DNA of 64,000 nt, taken from assembly GCF_001411555.2 (NCBI RefSeq), contig NC_049905.1, positions 8,027,053 to 8,091,052 of the forward strand, in the 5' to 3' direction. This document shows positions 33,984-45,804 of this stretch, piece after piece. The position numbers and the translations under genes are program-made. Position 1 is the first letter of the stretch, and each line of letters opens with the position of its first letter. The notes under the pieces are model-generated. The model saw only the letters and a program-made list of their open reading frames with translations, was not told the origin of the DNA and searched no databases. The stretch comes from Juglans regia. Lineage: Eukaryota > Streptophyta > Magnoliopsida > Fagales > Juglandaceae.

Positions 33984-36734
33984 TCAAGGTTTATCCACCC
34001 ACTCATTTTCAGCGGCAATCCGTCCAGAGCTACGGCCGCCCATCTTTCCAAATGAAGCGGCTAGGCCCTTGAAGCTGCTACTTCCTTCACTGAGGTTTTG
34101 GGACCTCCTTGACCTTCTTAACTTGCAAGAACTCATATCACCACTATTGCAATCGGAGTCGTCACAGTCTTTTATATCTACTGCAACCACCAGCCTGGAG
34201 ATGGTGCTTCGGCAAAATGGGCAAACTGGCGGGGTTAGGCACGCTGTGGTCGGGTTGGGTTTATTGTGGCAGCAAAGTGCTAATGTGCAATGTGCACACA
34301 TTTGGTGGCCACAATCTTGGACTTCAATTGTGCACACCTGCTCAAAGCATATGGAGCATAGCTCAGTATCACTGACCTGCATATGATTGCCCCAATGAAT
34401 ATGTCAGTTTCAGATTTGCAGCAATCAGTTTCTCTAGTTAACAGAATGAATAAATCTAACAGAATAGCATTAGAAGATATGTATCTTAATAAAGAACATG
34501 GCAAGAACAGAATAATAGCAGTTTACCATCTAATAGTTGGGACAAGACCCAAAACTGAGAAGGTTTTTTAAATTTTTCCTAAAATTGTTCCCATTTTACA
34601 AGTCTTTTTTTATACTAACTGTCGTGGCGGGCTTCCACATCAATGTGAAAATAAACAAGATTACAAATAAAATCTTTCTTTCTAAAATGAAACTCACATC
34701 TCAGACATTCTGATTCAGCCATTAAAGAAAATCAAAATTTCATTAAGCACATCTGCAAGAAGTGAAAGAAAACTAGCCTCAGAAATGTTGTCCTCCACGC
34801 CATCAGAATGAGATGGAGATGGAGATGGAGATGGAAGGGAGTATGCAGTGCCCTTTAAAACTGTCTTCTCCCTCTCCCTGTTTGCCGCCATCAAGGCTTG
34901 TTCTAACAGATCTTTTGCTTCCTGATTAAGCTCACCAATGAACTTCAAAGGTGACGGCCAGACAAGAGGCTCCGCAGACGAAGGATTCAGCAAGGCTGCA
35001 CATACACCATGCTTGCGCTTCAAAGCAACTACATATGGTATTCTCCTGCAAGCAAATAATAAAACAAATAGTTCACGGTTGTCAGAAGAAAGAAAAAACA
35101 CAATTCGTTGGAATTAATCAACAGAATGGACTGCTAAATGGATATATAAATGAAAGTGCTAACCATTGTGAGAGCATTCGTGCCCCATACCCATGGGCCA
35201 CTTCACTTCATGGGATTAACTTAAGGATCTTTCTTAAAAGCTAACATCTCCAACTGGCCCTATTAACCAGGCCAGATTTGCAGATTATATTAACAGGATC
35301 ATACAAGATAAACCACGAATTATTTTCCCATGAAATATGTTAAAATTAGCTGATATGAGGAATCCAAGCATGTTATTCAACTTGCAGCACATTCGATTGA
35401 GAACATAATTACGTTTCGGTTTTAAGCCTAAAAGAAAACTATATCATACCCAGATGCATCTCTTTGAAGACGATCCGCGCCCCATGCTAACAATGCACGG
35501 ATGCAATCCAGAGATCCGCCTCTGGCAGCCAGATGAAGAGGAGTACTTCCCGGGGAGCTGTTGACAGCAATATATCAATCCAAAAAACAAAAGAATATCA
35601 TGAGTCAATACCAAACAAATTAATCACTGGAAATATTACCCGTATCCGCCGGTTGAAGCACAAACAAGAGCACCATTGTTTAGGAGAATATGTACACAAT
35701 CAGGCCGTCTTTGACGGGCTGCTAAATGCAGAGGTGTTGCTCCCCTACTATCTCTAATATTCACAAACCGTGCAAACCCCCTGCAATCGAATCACCATAG
35801 ATATCAGTATCGAATAATCGTAAGCCATATAACTCCAGAGAGCGCGCGAGATCGATGCGGGGAAAGAAACTAACCAAGAAACAGCAACGGTACTAGATTG
35901 AGCAGCAGAAAGAATTGCTTGAAGGCAATCGGCATGACCGTAGTAAGCAGCATAGTGCAAGCAGGTTCTTCCGTAAAGGGAATCAAACATCAATATCTGA
36001 TAACAAGATTACCCACTTCAATTTTCAGATTCAAATAAATAGAAGAGAAATCTGAATTATAAAGCTGGAAACTTTACAGACATTTGCTCCAGCTTCGAGA
36101 AGCCTTTTGACGCATGAGATCTTGCCGCCCATTGCAGCTAACATTAGCGGAGTCTGCAACATTTCAAACCAATAGATCAATACCACAACTAGTGGACCCA
36201 CGAATGAAGAGACACTAACCTCGCGATCAATCATTCTGAACCAAGAAGAGACATCACATTCATACCACGATAGAATGTCAAGAAAATATAAATTTTTTAG
36301 TGAATACACACTCGTACCTGCTTTTGACGATTCAACACGTCTGGATTCACAGATCGCTCCAAAAGCATGGACAGAATCTGCAACGTACTCAAAACGCCGA
36401 AACACGCATTAATAAATACCCAAAAATCAATCGGAAAAATTTTTTAAAAAAAAAGCGCAGAAATTTCATCATAATGTCAAAGAACCCATAGTCAGACCCC
36501 AAAAAGGTCGATCGAAGAACAAGAAAATAAGTCTTGAAACAGAAGAGCACCCACCTCGACCTGGGCATTGGCAGCGGCTATGTGAAGCACAGAGTGGTGA
36601 TCATAGACAGTGGCGTGGTGCAAGAGAGCCGGGTCTCTCTCCAGCAGATCCTCCACAGTTTTCAAGTCCCCAACTTGTACCGCCCTGAAGAGCCCCTGCT
36701 CGTTACTCGCCGCGCAGCTTAATCCCTGACCCAT
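33984..36734 (-). CDS. XBAT31: XBAT31-type ankyrin/RING E3 ubiquitin ligase
   Basis: Eight exons on the minus strand: 36734-36555, 36377-36318, 36153-36082, 35996-35875, 35780-35640, 35557-35450, 35045-34778 and 34376-33984. The lengths sum to 1344 bp (447 codons plus stop), close to Arabidopsis XBAT31. The protein starts MGQGLSCAASNEQ. Ankyrin repeats fill exons 1-6 (TPLMLAAMGG, TCLHYAAYYGH, TPLHLAARQRR, TPLHLAA). Exon 7 carries the conserved NPSSAEPLVWPSPLKF block and ANREREKTVLKGTAYSLPSP, extended by a (SP)n run. Exon 8 has a C3HC4 RING: C324, C327, C339, H341, C344, C347, C369, C372. A C-terminal SGRIAAENEW ends the protein. By family it should bind an E2 through the RING and recruit substrates through the ankyrin repeats. 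Six introns are GT-AG; intron 7 appears to be GC-AG. No disabling mutation is seen. Confidence 0.95.
34377..34777 (-). other. Predicted GC-AG intron (intron 7 of the XBAT31-like gene)
   Basis: Exon 7 most plausibly ends ...GACAACATTTCTGAG, followed by GCTAGT. Exon 8 begins after ATGCAG with GTCAGTGATACTGAG. This joins DNISE to VSDTEL, as in the family. No GT donor gives the same protein. A GT at GAT-GTGCTT about 27 bp further along would keep the frame but add nine residues. Confidence 0.65.
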
Positions 36735-36854
36735 CTCCCTCCCTCGCTCTCACAATCTACACAAGTACAGGGCACTTCACGGACGGTCCCCGGAGAGGGG
36801 CTCTAACTCTAACCAACGCCACCTTCCTCCAGCGGTGGAGGCCTCGCCCTCACA

Positions 36855-36862
36855 TTTATAAA
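36855..36862 (-). promoter_or_regulatory. Probable TATA box of the XBAT31-like gene
   Basis: tttataaa (same on both strands) sits about 120 bp upstream of the ATG. The GC-richer leader between them contains CT-rich stretches. Spacing implies a 5' UTR of roughly 90 bp. Confidence 0.55.
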
Positions 36863-36869
36863 CCCCGTA

Positions 36870-39800
36870 ATCAGAGAGAAACTCCAGTCTCGGAGAATAG
36901 AGAGAGGAAGCGGGAGAGGGCAGGGTAGGGCAGCTGACCGTGTCAGTGAGGGGGCAGTAGATGGGACTGAAGTTGGGCAGGAGTCAGATCATTATCGGGC
37001 AGTTTTAAGATTCCGCGTACAGAAACAGTAGACCTCACCTCACTGTGTCTGTAGAGTCGTAGATCACGACTACAAATGATTCCCCTTTGTTTTGTCTCGG
37101 CCCCAGTTTTCGCGGCCACAACCCTTTGATTATTCGTAGTTATTATTCTTGACAAATCTCAGCCGTCAAATTTGTTGTTTTACTGTAGAACAAAAGGAAA
37201 TACCAAGGGCATAAAAAGAAAAAAGAAAAGAAAAGAAAGAACATTGTTAGACACGTATGAAGAATGATATATCATAAAATTGTTCAGCCAATTATATTGC
37301 ATTTCTCTACCGTATTAGCGTATCAAGAGCATGATTGGACATTTAGGTACAGTTTTAACAGTTTAACCAAAAATATAAAATATTATTATAATATTATTTT
37401 TAATACTATTACTATTTTAAAATTTTAAAATTTTAAAATGATAAATTATTTATTAAAACTTATATAAAAATTTAAAAAAATTATAATGATAAATTGAGAA
37501 GAACGTTAAAAGTTTAATAAAATATTATTAGAATACTATTATTTAATATTATTATTATTTTTTAATTTGAAAAAGTTTAGTGGTTTATTATATTTTGTAT
37601 GAAAATTTAGAAAAATTATAATGATGAGACGAGTTGAGATAAAATATTTTTACCATCCAAACAAAGACTTACGATACTTTTCGTAATTTTAAATAAAAAT
37701 ATTTTATTATTTTTTAAAAAATAGAGTAAAATTTTAATTTAAGATATCATTTTAAATTTTATTTTAAAAAAGGAGAGTAAAATTTTACTATCATTTTAAA
37801 ATATCATTTTAATTTAATTTTTTAATATTATTTTTACTTTAAGATTTGTAAACGGTGTATTGATTTTTTTGTTTGAGTAATGATTAAGTAATAATTATAT
37901 AAGAATTTTTTAAAGAGAAATGATAGTATGCCGTATTATTTTTCTCCCTCGCTTTGACTGTTCATATTTTTTTTAAAAAATCTAAATAGTTAAGAAATTG
38001 ACTATTAGTGTATTGATATATTTTTTACTTTTTAAAAATTTTTAACAAATGTGAGAAAGAAAAAGAAAATAAAAAATACGATTTCCACTAAGGACACGCC
38101 CAATAGTCAAAGTTGAGCGGCATAGTAGTAAAAACCTTTTGTAAATTTAAAATTAAAAAATATTTTTTATTTGAGTTATATTGGAACAATAAATTATGAG
38201 AAATTTTGCAATTACGTGTGTGTCTAAACAAGTCCTAAGTCTCCCATATTTAAAAATAAATAAATAAAAAATAAATTTAAAAACTATATGGATGAATTTA
38301 TATTTTAATAATAAATCGCACTTATTTTAAAAAAGTAATATGCGGACTTGTGTATCATTATATAAAAAATTACTTCGTGCTTTTAAGAAAACTCTTAAAA
38401 CTACTACTGTTTTATTATTTAATTCATATCGCATTTATAATATACAATTTATTAAAATGTAACCACCAGGAATATATAAAAATATACTATCAAGAGGAAT
38501 ATTATATACAATATTAGAGTGTTCAGTCTCCACATATTCACTTCAAATAGTGTACGAGCGAATCGCACACTGACACCTGGACAGAATAGAAGATTATTCT
38601 GACGACTAGTTAAACAACAGAAACTAGAGATTGAGATTGAGATTGAGAAAAAATACAAATAGAGATAAACTCTAAGATTAGAGTTTTACTAATAAAATAA
38701 ATCAATTATTTTCTAAAGTCCACATGTCAGACTTAAATAGCTAACGAAAAAAATGAAAAAATCATAATAAAAACCACATAATAGAATATGAAATAAGATA
38801 ACTATAGTTAAAATCTAACCCAAAAATCTTAAATAAAATCATTACTAAAGATAATAATTGCCATAAAAGAAAATTAATAAAAAATGGAAGAGTTAATTAA
38901 AATTGATAATTGGGAGGTAAAAACAACTGATTTTAGGGTTGACAAAGGGCCTACTAGGCGGAAGCATGGTGACAACGACATGCACACCGAAGAGATCTTT
39001 CTGGATTGTGGTTATATACGCGATTCTGATACTTGTATCTAAAATTATAGTTACAAAACGGATGTCGCCACTTCTAGTCGTCCAACAAGAGATAAGTCTC
39101 ATCATCCAACTGAGAGATAAGTCTCCACGCCCAACCAAGATATACGTCTCATCACTAAAATCTTTGTCTCTTTCTGCCAGTTTTGCGCTGGTCTACCTTC
39201 TCGAATAGTACAGTACTTTTAACGTCACATCTATCGATTGAGCCTCATATACCTCAAATTCAGACTCAAATCCCCCCGCATCACATACTCTAGAATGACA
39301 AATAACATTTCTCTAATATCAAATATAACATTTATGATTTGATGAAAAACTTGTCCTAGCCACTTGACTTACTCAAGCTATTTGAATAGTAATGATTGAT
39401 ATATTCTTAGAGTGTGCAAGTTTTATGTGAGTCTATTATTAAAAAACTAATTTTTTTATGTGAATCTAAAATTTATACACTATTTTCAAAAAGAGTGTGC
39501 AAACCTTTCACACTTGTACATCTTAAAATTATAAATATTATTTCTCTTATTTAAATTTATTTAATGCATTAAATATGCAGTGTTCATGGAAAGAAAATCA
39601 GATGATATGACAATTAATGATGTTTTTAATTCCAACTGAAATATCTTATCTTTGTATATTGTTTATTGCACTAAAGAGAGGACAATTTAATATTGGTCAT
39701 TGTATCTTACTTTTTATATTGTTCTTGCTTTAATGATGAACAAGTTTTTTAGTCATAATATTTAATAAGAATTGTAACACAGCTTAAAAAAACTACATTT

Positions 39801-40070
39801 TAATAAAATGCTATATTTTTTTTTAATTTTTGGGTGCATAGAAAATTTGCATTCTTGAAATCTATTTAAATATCATGTTTAAAACCTACAAATAATCTTT
39901 CATCTCTCAAAAATTAATTTTTCAAAAATACGAATACATAAATAATTTTATTTTGTAATAGAATATTTTGTCATTCATAATTAGTATTTAGATAAATAAT
40001 CTTCCCCATACGATATTTGATGACTAAATATAAATTCATTTCGTCTAGTAATTTTAAAATTTCACAAAGA
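36870..40070. other. Intergenic with MITEs, no gene
   Basis: After the ligase promoter this is AT-rich. A TTTGG-type MITE appears to span about 37335-37672. Another, with TATGCCG ends, lies at 37920-38131. Between 38140 and 40070 I see no gene; open frames at 38452-38658 and 38893-39208 have no domains. Confidence 0.45.
37920..38131. mobile_element. Short MITE with ATGATAGTATGCCG ends
   Basis: The left end is atgatagtatgccgtatt. The inverted right end is tactactatgccgctcaac, followed on both sides by a tttgact motif. The core includes gactattagtgtattga, shared with the element at 57019-57218 (aagacaattagtgtattgg). It is non-coding. Confidence 0.6.
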
Positions 40071-40616
40071 TAGAGGTGGGTGGCGGGGCATCCACTTGCC
40101 TTGGTGGATCAGGCGACCCCATCCGTCATATTTGAGGTGGGGTGCCCCGCCCGCACCCCGGCCCAACCCAGAGCCCATCCCAAAATATTTATAATTATAT
40201 ATAAATATATACACACGCATATATATATATATATTTGCTAATAAAACAATATCATTTTGGAGCCCCAGCAGTCTTTTTTTCTTTCCCCTCTTTCTCTTTC
40301 CTCTATGGTTCTAACTTCTCTCAGTCTCTCTCTCTCTATCTCTCTTCTTCTCCTCGACTCCTCCTCCACTTTTCTTTTTTCGATTTGTTGTGGATTCATA
40401 TTTTGTTGAAGATTTGTATTTTGTATTTTGTTGTGAATTTTCGTTTATTTTTAAAATTTTTGGTGTTTTCACTTTTTCAGTTGTCTATTCGTCATGGTGG
40501 CCAGTGAATGAGAGGGCGGAAGGACTAGGGGTCCAATCCGGCTCCCGATGTCCAGACAGGGCCAGATTATGGGGGCAGATCCCCCCATGACGAGGTGGGA
40601 TGCGAATAACACTCCT
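40071..40616. mobile_element. GC-rich hAT-like element, degenerate
   Basis: It starts TAGAGGTGGGTGGCGGGGC and ends in an inverted TAGGAGTGTTATTCGCATCC. GGCGGGGC/CCCCGCCC motifs are dense in the first 110 bp and the right part is AT-rich plus a short G-rich end. Flanks cacaaaga and gatgaaga match at only 5 of 8 positions, so the boundaries are tentative. It probably belongs to the same family as 59820-62197. Confidence 0.45.
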
Positions 40617-41903
40617 AGATGAAGACACGACAGTAAGCAACACTGTGGAAGTACAAACTATATCTCTTCTTCAAACTAAGCTTGTGTTTGGTTCTCAAAC
40701 TTAGTTGAGTTCAACTGAATTCAATCTAATTTTAAGTTGAGTCTAACATCCAAACATCCAACTCTCAAAAGAATAATATTCGCATCAGCCATAACGCACC
40801 TGACGTGTGGACCGGGTTCACTAACCAGTGGACCGGTTTCCCAGTTTTTGGCTTCGCATTCAATGGATTCGAATTCGACCCCCAAGGAGATCAGTCCCCA
40901 AGCCCTCGGTCCCTAAGTCCACCAACCCGAAGCCCTAAGTCCATTCGAAATGAAGGGAGCCCTCAGTCCACCAACGCGAAGCCCTTCAAATCTATGAGAG
41001 AGTAAATAATCTGTGATTCTAGGGTTTGAGCCTACATTTTTTATGCTCTGTTTACTCCATTCTTTTTTCTCTCTGTATTTGCTAGAAACTAATGGTGCGG
41101 GGCTGCATATATTGCCAAAGATTCATTGTTCTGAACGATTATTGTTGATTGATTGCAAATGATTGAAATGATGAGGTAATATTAGGTGGGGGCTTTACCT
41201 TAAGAAGGTTGCAAATCAAGATTAATTTAGACTTTAATTAAAACAAACAAAAAATCTTTTTTTAAAAAAACTAAGATATCTTTAACAAGGTTTGGTAACC
41301 ATTTCATGTAGGGGGAGAGGAGAAATTGATCAGATGGTTGGTCTTACCAAAAAAATTTTCGTAAGATTAGATTAAGGTGTTTAGATTCATGCATGCACCA
41401 CTAGGATATATGGATTATTTGCATATCAAGCATGAACAATTCAACTGTATGATCTTGTGCAAGCCTTTCTAACCAATTTTTTTGGGTAAGTCTGCCTAAC
41501 CAATCTTAGAAAAAAGAAATTACACCAACCAAAATAATTATAAGGTTGAACCTACAAAATATATAAAGTATGAAATAAAATAAAGAGAAGAATAAAGAAG
41601 ATGTTTATTTGGAGGAAAATCGGAATCCATTGAAACGAGTTTAAGAATTTCACCCTATATTCTATCTCTGTCTTGTCCTCTCTAACAGCTTGTTGACATA
41701 GGTTCTAATGTTAAACCACACAAATCTCTATCTATTTATTTCCTTTGATATTCCATCAAATATTATATGATTCTTATTCTTGTGTCATCTTCAAACCATT
41801 CAACCACCATTAAATGACACGTTAAAAAATTATATAAAAAATATCATTAGATAAATTAGATAGACTCGTGTTTGAACTTGTCTGTGGTTTTTTAGAATCA
41901 TGC
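40617..41903. other. Intergenic, possible leader of the GRF fragment
   Basis: A roughly 90-bp fold-back stretch with gtgtttggttctcaaac near 40685 and aacatccaaaca near 40750 resembles TTTGG-type MITEs. The region 40800-41030 is GC-richer and ends with ttctagggtttgagcc; it could be a promoter or leader of the GRF-like sequence downstream. No coding domain is visible. Confidence 0.4.
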
Positions 41904-42388
41904 ATGGCATCATCCCAATCATCATCTTTAGTTAATGATTTTGTGATGGAATTACCAACGTGTTGGTGTGGTTTGAAAATACCACTAAAGTCGTCTTACA
42001 CTAAGAAAAACCCTGGAATGAGATTATTTGCCTACCCAAAGTATAATACGATAAAACAATTTTATATTTGGTTATATTTGCAATTCGATTTCCTGGTTGC
42101 GGGGTGTACTTTATCATGTTAATTTGGAGTTTGTCCTGTGTGCAGGGAGATGCGAGGTGTGAATTTTTCGTATGGACGAATATACTTCAGTTGCTAGGGG
42201 AGAATATTTTATTAAGAGAGAATCAAGCTTGGAAGATGTAGGATGATGTATTACAGTGCGGGTATGCCGTTCATCAAAGGGAAGATAAAGTTAGGGAGAT
42301 AAGGAAGAATCTTAAAAAGGAAAAGCGAAAGTTATTGTATTTGTATTGGATTGTTATGTTAGTAATATGCTTTGCTTGGTTCGGATAA
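41904..42388 (+). pseudogene. GRF-type zinc-finger gene fragment
   Basis: From the ATG at 41904 (MASSQSSS) the frame reads CWCGLKIPLKSSYTKKNPGM, then RLFAYPK, the first half of a GRF zinc finger (C-x-C-G ... T-x-x-N-P-G ... F-x-x-P). The second half, GDARCEFFVWTN, appears at 42146 after an intron-like 42041-42145 (gtataa...tgtgcag). Joining at those sites does not keep the frame, and a TAG follows in AWKM-stop. The rest reads as a Lys/Arg/Glu-rich helix and a hydrophobic tail, LYLYWIVMLVICFAWFG, typical of small plant GRF proteins. These proteins probably bind nucleic acid. The phase mismatch and stop suggest a broken copy; an alternative splice site cannot be excluded. Confidence 0.68.
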
Positions 42389-42843
42389 ATTTCATGTAAA
42401 AAATACTTTGTTTGAATTACTTTATTTTTTAATGGAAACAGCTTGTGCACACAGTTTGGTGAAAACCAAATATGTAAATATTTTTTTGATAGATCAACCT
42501 AGCTACCAAAAAACAGCTTGTGTGCATTATATATTTATTTGTTTTTTGAGTAGCCGATTCCATATATATTGGGATGTCATAGTTTTATTAAAGTCTAAAT
42601 GGATTGTTTTTCTTTTCTATCATTGTGCAAATGAGCCAAAGTAGACAGAACCAAAAGAGTTGGGTTTCTAAGAAGCAACAATAGGCACAAAAAACTTTTA
42701 TATTCCATTTGAGAGATCAACAACTCAATCACCAGAAATGGCTCAATGCTTATTAACATCACAACATCACATTGGTTTCATAATCTTTCTCCAACTTCTA
42801 TTATCATTGTATTTCTTTGGCAACACTAGTTTAAAATTCTGTT

Positions 42844-43190
42844 CTATCCTTTCATAAATAATATGTCACCAGAAATATACACTTTAATAACACGGCCTGA
42901 TATACGTTGTAATAATAATTTACAACAAAACTCCATAAATAATGCTTGCAGAACCCATGTGGCCCAATGGCAAACCTCATATTTTAGTTCCACATCCAAT
43001 TTCTTCAACAATTCATTGAGCAACCTAGCCATCAAAAAATAAGTAATAAGAATTCAATTCAAATAAAAACTTAAAAATTACAATAACAACATGAAAGGAG
43101 TCTTTACCTTCAGGATGATCTTTGGAGAAATACAATTAACAAGTAGTTCATACAACTTCCCTCGAACCTGAAACTGCCTAAAGCACATGG
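42844..43190 (-). pseudogene. RFC3-like (38-kDa clamp-loader subunit) exon fragments
   Basis: On the minus strand one exon-like piece reads FQVRGKLYELLVNCISPKII followed by LK (about 43109-43173) and ends in AAG followed by gtaaag. A second piece, about 42950-43025, reads LLNELLKKLDVELKYEVCHW. Both match the C-terminal collar domain of replication factor C subunit 3, which helps load PCNA on DNA. After CHWA the similarity stops, so the true C-terminus is missing, and the rest of the protein is not present nearby. The splice phase between the pieces does not fit exactly. This is a captured or decayed fragment, not a gene. Confidence 0.75.
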
Positions 43191-43239
43191 AGAAATGCAT
43201 AACTAAATGGTTTGAAGCAGCATGCATGCCCACGGAAAT

Positions 43240-43509
43240 TTAGGTACCACTTGCATAACTATAAAATTGATTTAGAATGCAACGAAAGAAATCATCCATC
43301 CTAGCTATTAGTATGTTCAAATTGGTAAGATACCATTGATAAATATGGTGAGAATTTAGTGTACTATCAAATAAATCATTACCAGTTACAGGAAAAAAAA
43401 ACATAAAGAATAAAATTTTAAAGTGGATCTCCTTATGTGTCTGTTCTACTAGGTCATGACTAGTTGTGAGCTGTCCACATCCACAACCTGTAGCACAACT
43501 ACATCTCAA
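43240..43509 (-). other. Unrecognised minus-strand open frame
   Basis: An open frame starting MRCSCATGCGCGQLTTSHDL is Cys-rich at the start and then AT-driven. It lies between the RFC3-like and FAR1-like fragments. I recognise no family, and it may be chance. Confidence 0.2.
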
Positions 43510-43689
43510 ATGAGAAGATTAAATGTCCATGTGTTTTTTGAGCATGTGAGAAACACATGTTTTTTCTAATAAGATTAAAGAGCCCAAAATAGGTAGTGGT
43601 TCAATTAAGTAGTGGTCCAATTAAGTAGCAACCCCGTAAAACCCAAAAAGCGATTCTTACCAATACTGCCCCTAATCTATGCAAAAATG

Positions 43690-44101
43690 AATATGATGTT
43701 CCAGTAAGTTCATTCGAATACCGGCTCTATCATTGAGGTCGAGAATCCTTTGACTGTACTCATCTAGACGCTTGTGAGATCGCAAGACTCTTGTCTTCTT
43801 GGGGCTGACAGGAATGTGATTGTGCGCATTATCAACAGTGGTGATAACCCATTTGTCATTCTTGTTCAACGTTATATTTACCTTCGCTTTACAATCTATT
43901 TTAATTGTTGCACGTGGCTTCGAGATATTAATGTTCTTAGGTTGCTATTTTCCGCCACGGGCACAACCAATAGTCACATACACAGGCCTCCCATCATCAT
44001 CTCTCTTAGTCCTCTGTGTCCTTACACCAATAGTCACATTTACTTGGCATATTGCTTATAGTAGGCCGTAAGTTCATTCTCACTCTCAAATTCGATACTG
44101 G
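43690..44101 (-). pseudogene. FAR1-like DNA-binding domain fragment
   Basis: Reading down from 44101: SIEFESENELTAYYKQYAK, then a frame change, then GRPVYVTIGCARGGK, a stop, KPRATIKIDCKAKVNITL and NDKWVITTVDNAHNHIPVSP followed by the LRSHKR motif. This is the FAR1 DNA-binding domain (a WRKY-GCM1-type zinc finger with the C-A-R-G-K and H-N-H signatures), shared by FHY3/FAR1 factors and MULE transposases. The MULE transposase and SWIM domains that should follow are absent. At least one frameshift and one stop interrupt it. It is either a decayed FAR1-related sequence or part of a MULE-type element. Confidence 0.82.
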
Positions 44102-44140
44102 ATTTTTGTGCTTCAACCACCTCATCATCCAGGATAATAG

Positions 44141-44758
44141 TGGTACCCTCTAAATGTTCATCTATGTTGAATAACATTTCTAAACATGGAAACATAGGGA
44201 TGTATTGGCATCAATTTAGTATTAGCGTCATTAAAGTGAAAGCAAAAAAACGTTTAATGCTATTAGCAGCATCAAAAAATGTACTTCCAACATTTTCTTC
44301 AAATTCTAGAAATTCATAAAATTCTTGCCTAAAGTCATTCGAATTACTCGGCGGCGGAGGGTAAGGCATATTTACAGCAAAATTATGCTGCAATTATGCA
44401 ATTATTTAGATTAATGAGCACGTCAAACAAACTTTTTTAAAAAATAAGAGAAGTGGTACCCTCTAAATCTTCATCTTTATCGAATAACATTTCTAAACAT
44501 GGAAATATAGGTATGAGTTTGCATCAATTCAATATTAGCATCATTAAAGTGAAAGGAAAAAAGAGTTTAATACTATCAGCAGCATCAGAAAATGTACTTC
44601 CAACATTTTCTTCAAATTCTGGAAATTCAGAAAATTCTTGCCTAGAGTCCTTCGGATTACTCGGCGAAGGATAGGGCATATTTACATCAAAATTATGCTA
44701 CAATTATACAATTATTTAGATTAATGAGCACGTCAAACAAACTTTTTGAAAAAATAAA
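44141..44758 (-). repeat. Tandem duplication of a FAR1-like upstream exon
   Basis: Two copies, 44141-44453 and 44454-about 44758, are offset by 313 bp. Both carry tggtaccctctaaat, aacatttctaaacatggaa and gcatatttacag. On the minus strand each reads an acidic N-terminal-like piece (EFEENVGSTFFDAANSIK in one, EFEENVGSTFSDAADSIK in the other). A further upstream piece, MGKEEDGMTPRPSIWSSQS, lies at about 44770-44885. Together they look like the 5' exons of the FAR1-like sequence. Confidence 0.8.
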
Positions 44759-45108
44759 AGACATCAACCTGCCGTCTCACATGGTAATCGTTTTCATCTC
44801 CAAATGTATTTTGAGGCGTCATTAATGATTGTGAACTCCAAATCGAAGGTCTGGGTGTCATTCCATCTTCCTCTTTCCCCATCACACTAACTCTAGAAAA
44901 ATTTAAGTAATAATGAGTTTTTATGTATGTTGTGGGTTCCAACTTAGTTCCACTAATCAATCAAGCAGATAACTTTGATATTAAATAGATAAATATGTGA
45001 AAAGTTGATGATCTTACATCATAAAAATAATAATAAATAAACATGCCTAATTCTAGGATTTCTTTTAAAAGAAAAAAAAATAATTGTTAGCAAGCGGGCG
45101 GTAGCAAC

Positions 45109-45796
45109 TAGGGGTGTAAACTCAAATCGGAAAACCGAACCGGACCGGTTTTACCGGTTTTGAATCGGTCCGGTTCGGAACCGGTTTTTAAAACGTAAAA
45201 ACCGGCCGGTTCCGGTCCGGTTCCGGTTTCGGGATTTTTTGGACCGGACCGGACTGGTTGATTAAAAAAAATAAAAAATAATATTTTTATATATAAGTCT
45301 TATACAAAATATTTTATATATATTAAATATTAATATATATAAGTTTTATATATAATGTATAATTATAAATTTTTATGTGAAATTTTATATATAACATATA
45401 TATTCATATATGAAATAATTTCTTATTATAATTTATAAATTATTACATAAAATGTTAATACTAAATCACTAAAAGTTTATAACTAATACTAATATATAAC
45501 TTATAACTATACCAATAGTCTAATATTAATACTATTATATAGTCTAATATATTAATAAAAGTATAAAACAGTTTTTTTAAATCATTTCTTTTTATAAACA
45601 AATTTTTAATGAAAAATTGTGAAATTTACATTTTAAAAAAATCGAAAAATAGGACTGGACCGGACCGGAAACCGGTAAAACCGAAAGTACCGGTTTAGGA
45701 GGGTAATTGGTGCGTAATCGGTTTTGAAAAATACAAAACCGGTATATACCAGTTCGGTCCTAAATTTTATCCAAAACCAGACCGGTTACACCCCTA
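45109..45796. mobile_element. hAT MITE, CCGGTT family, copy 2
   Basis: 688 bp, starting TAGGGGTGTAAACTC and ending GGTTACACCCCTA, flanked by a perfect 8-bp duplication gtagcaac (45101-45108 and 45797-45804). It is closely similar to 512-1190 throughout, including the AT-rich core. Confidence 0.93.
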
Positions 45797-45804
45797 GTAG
45801 CAAC

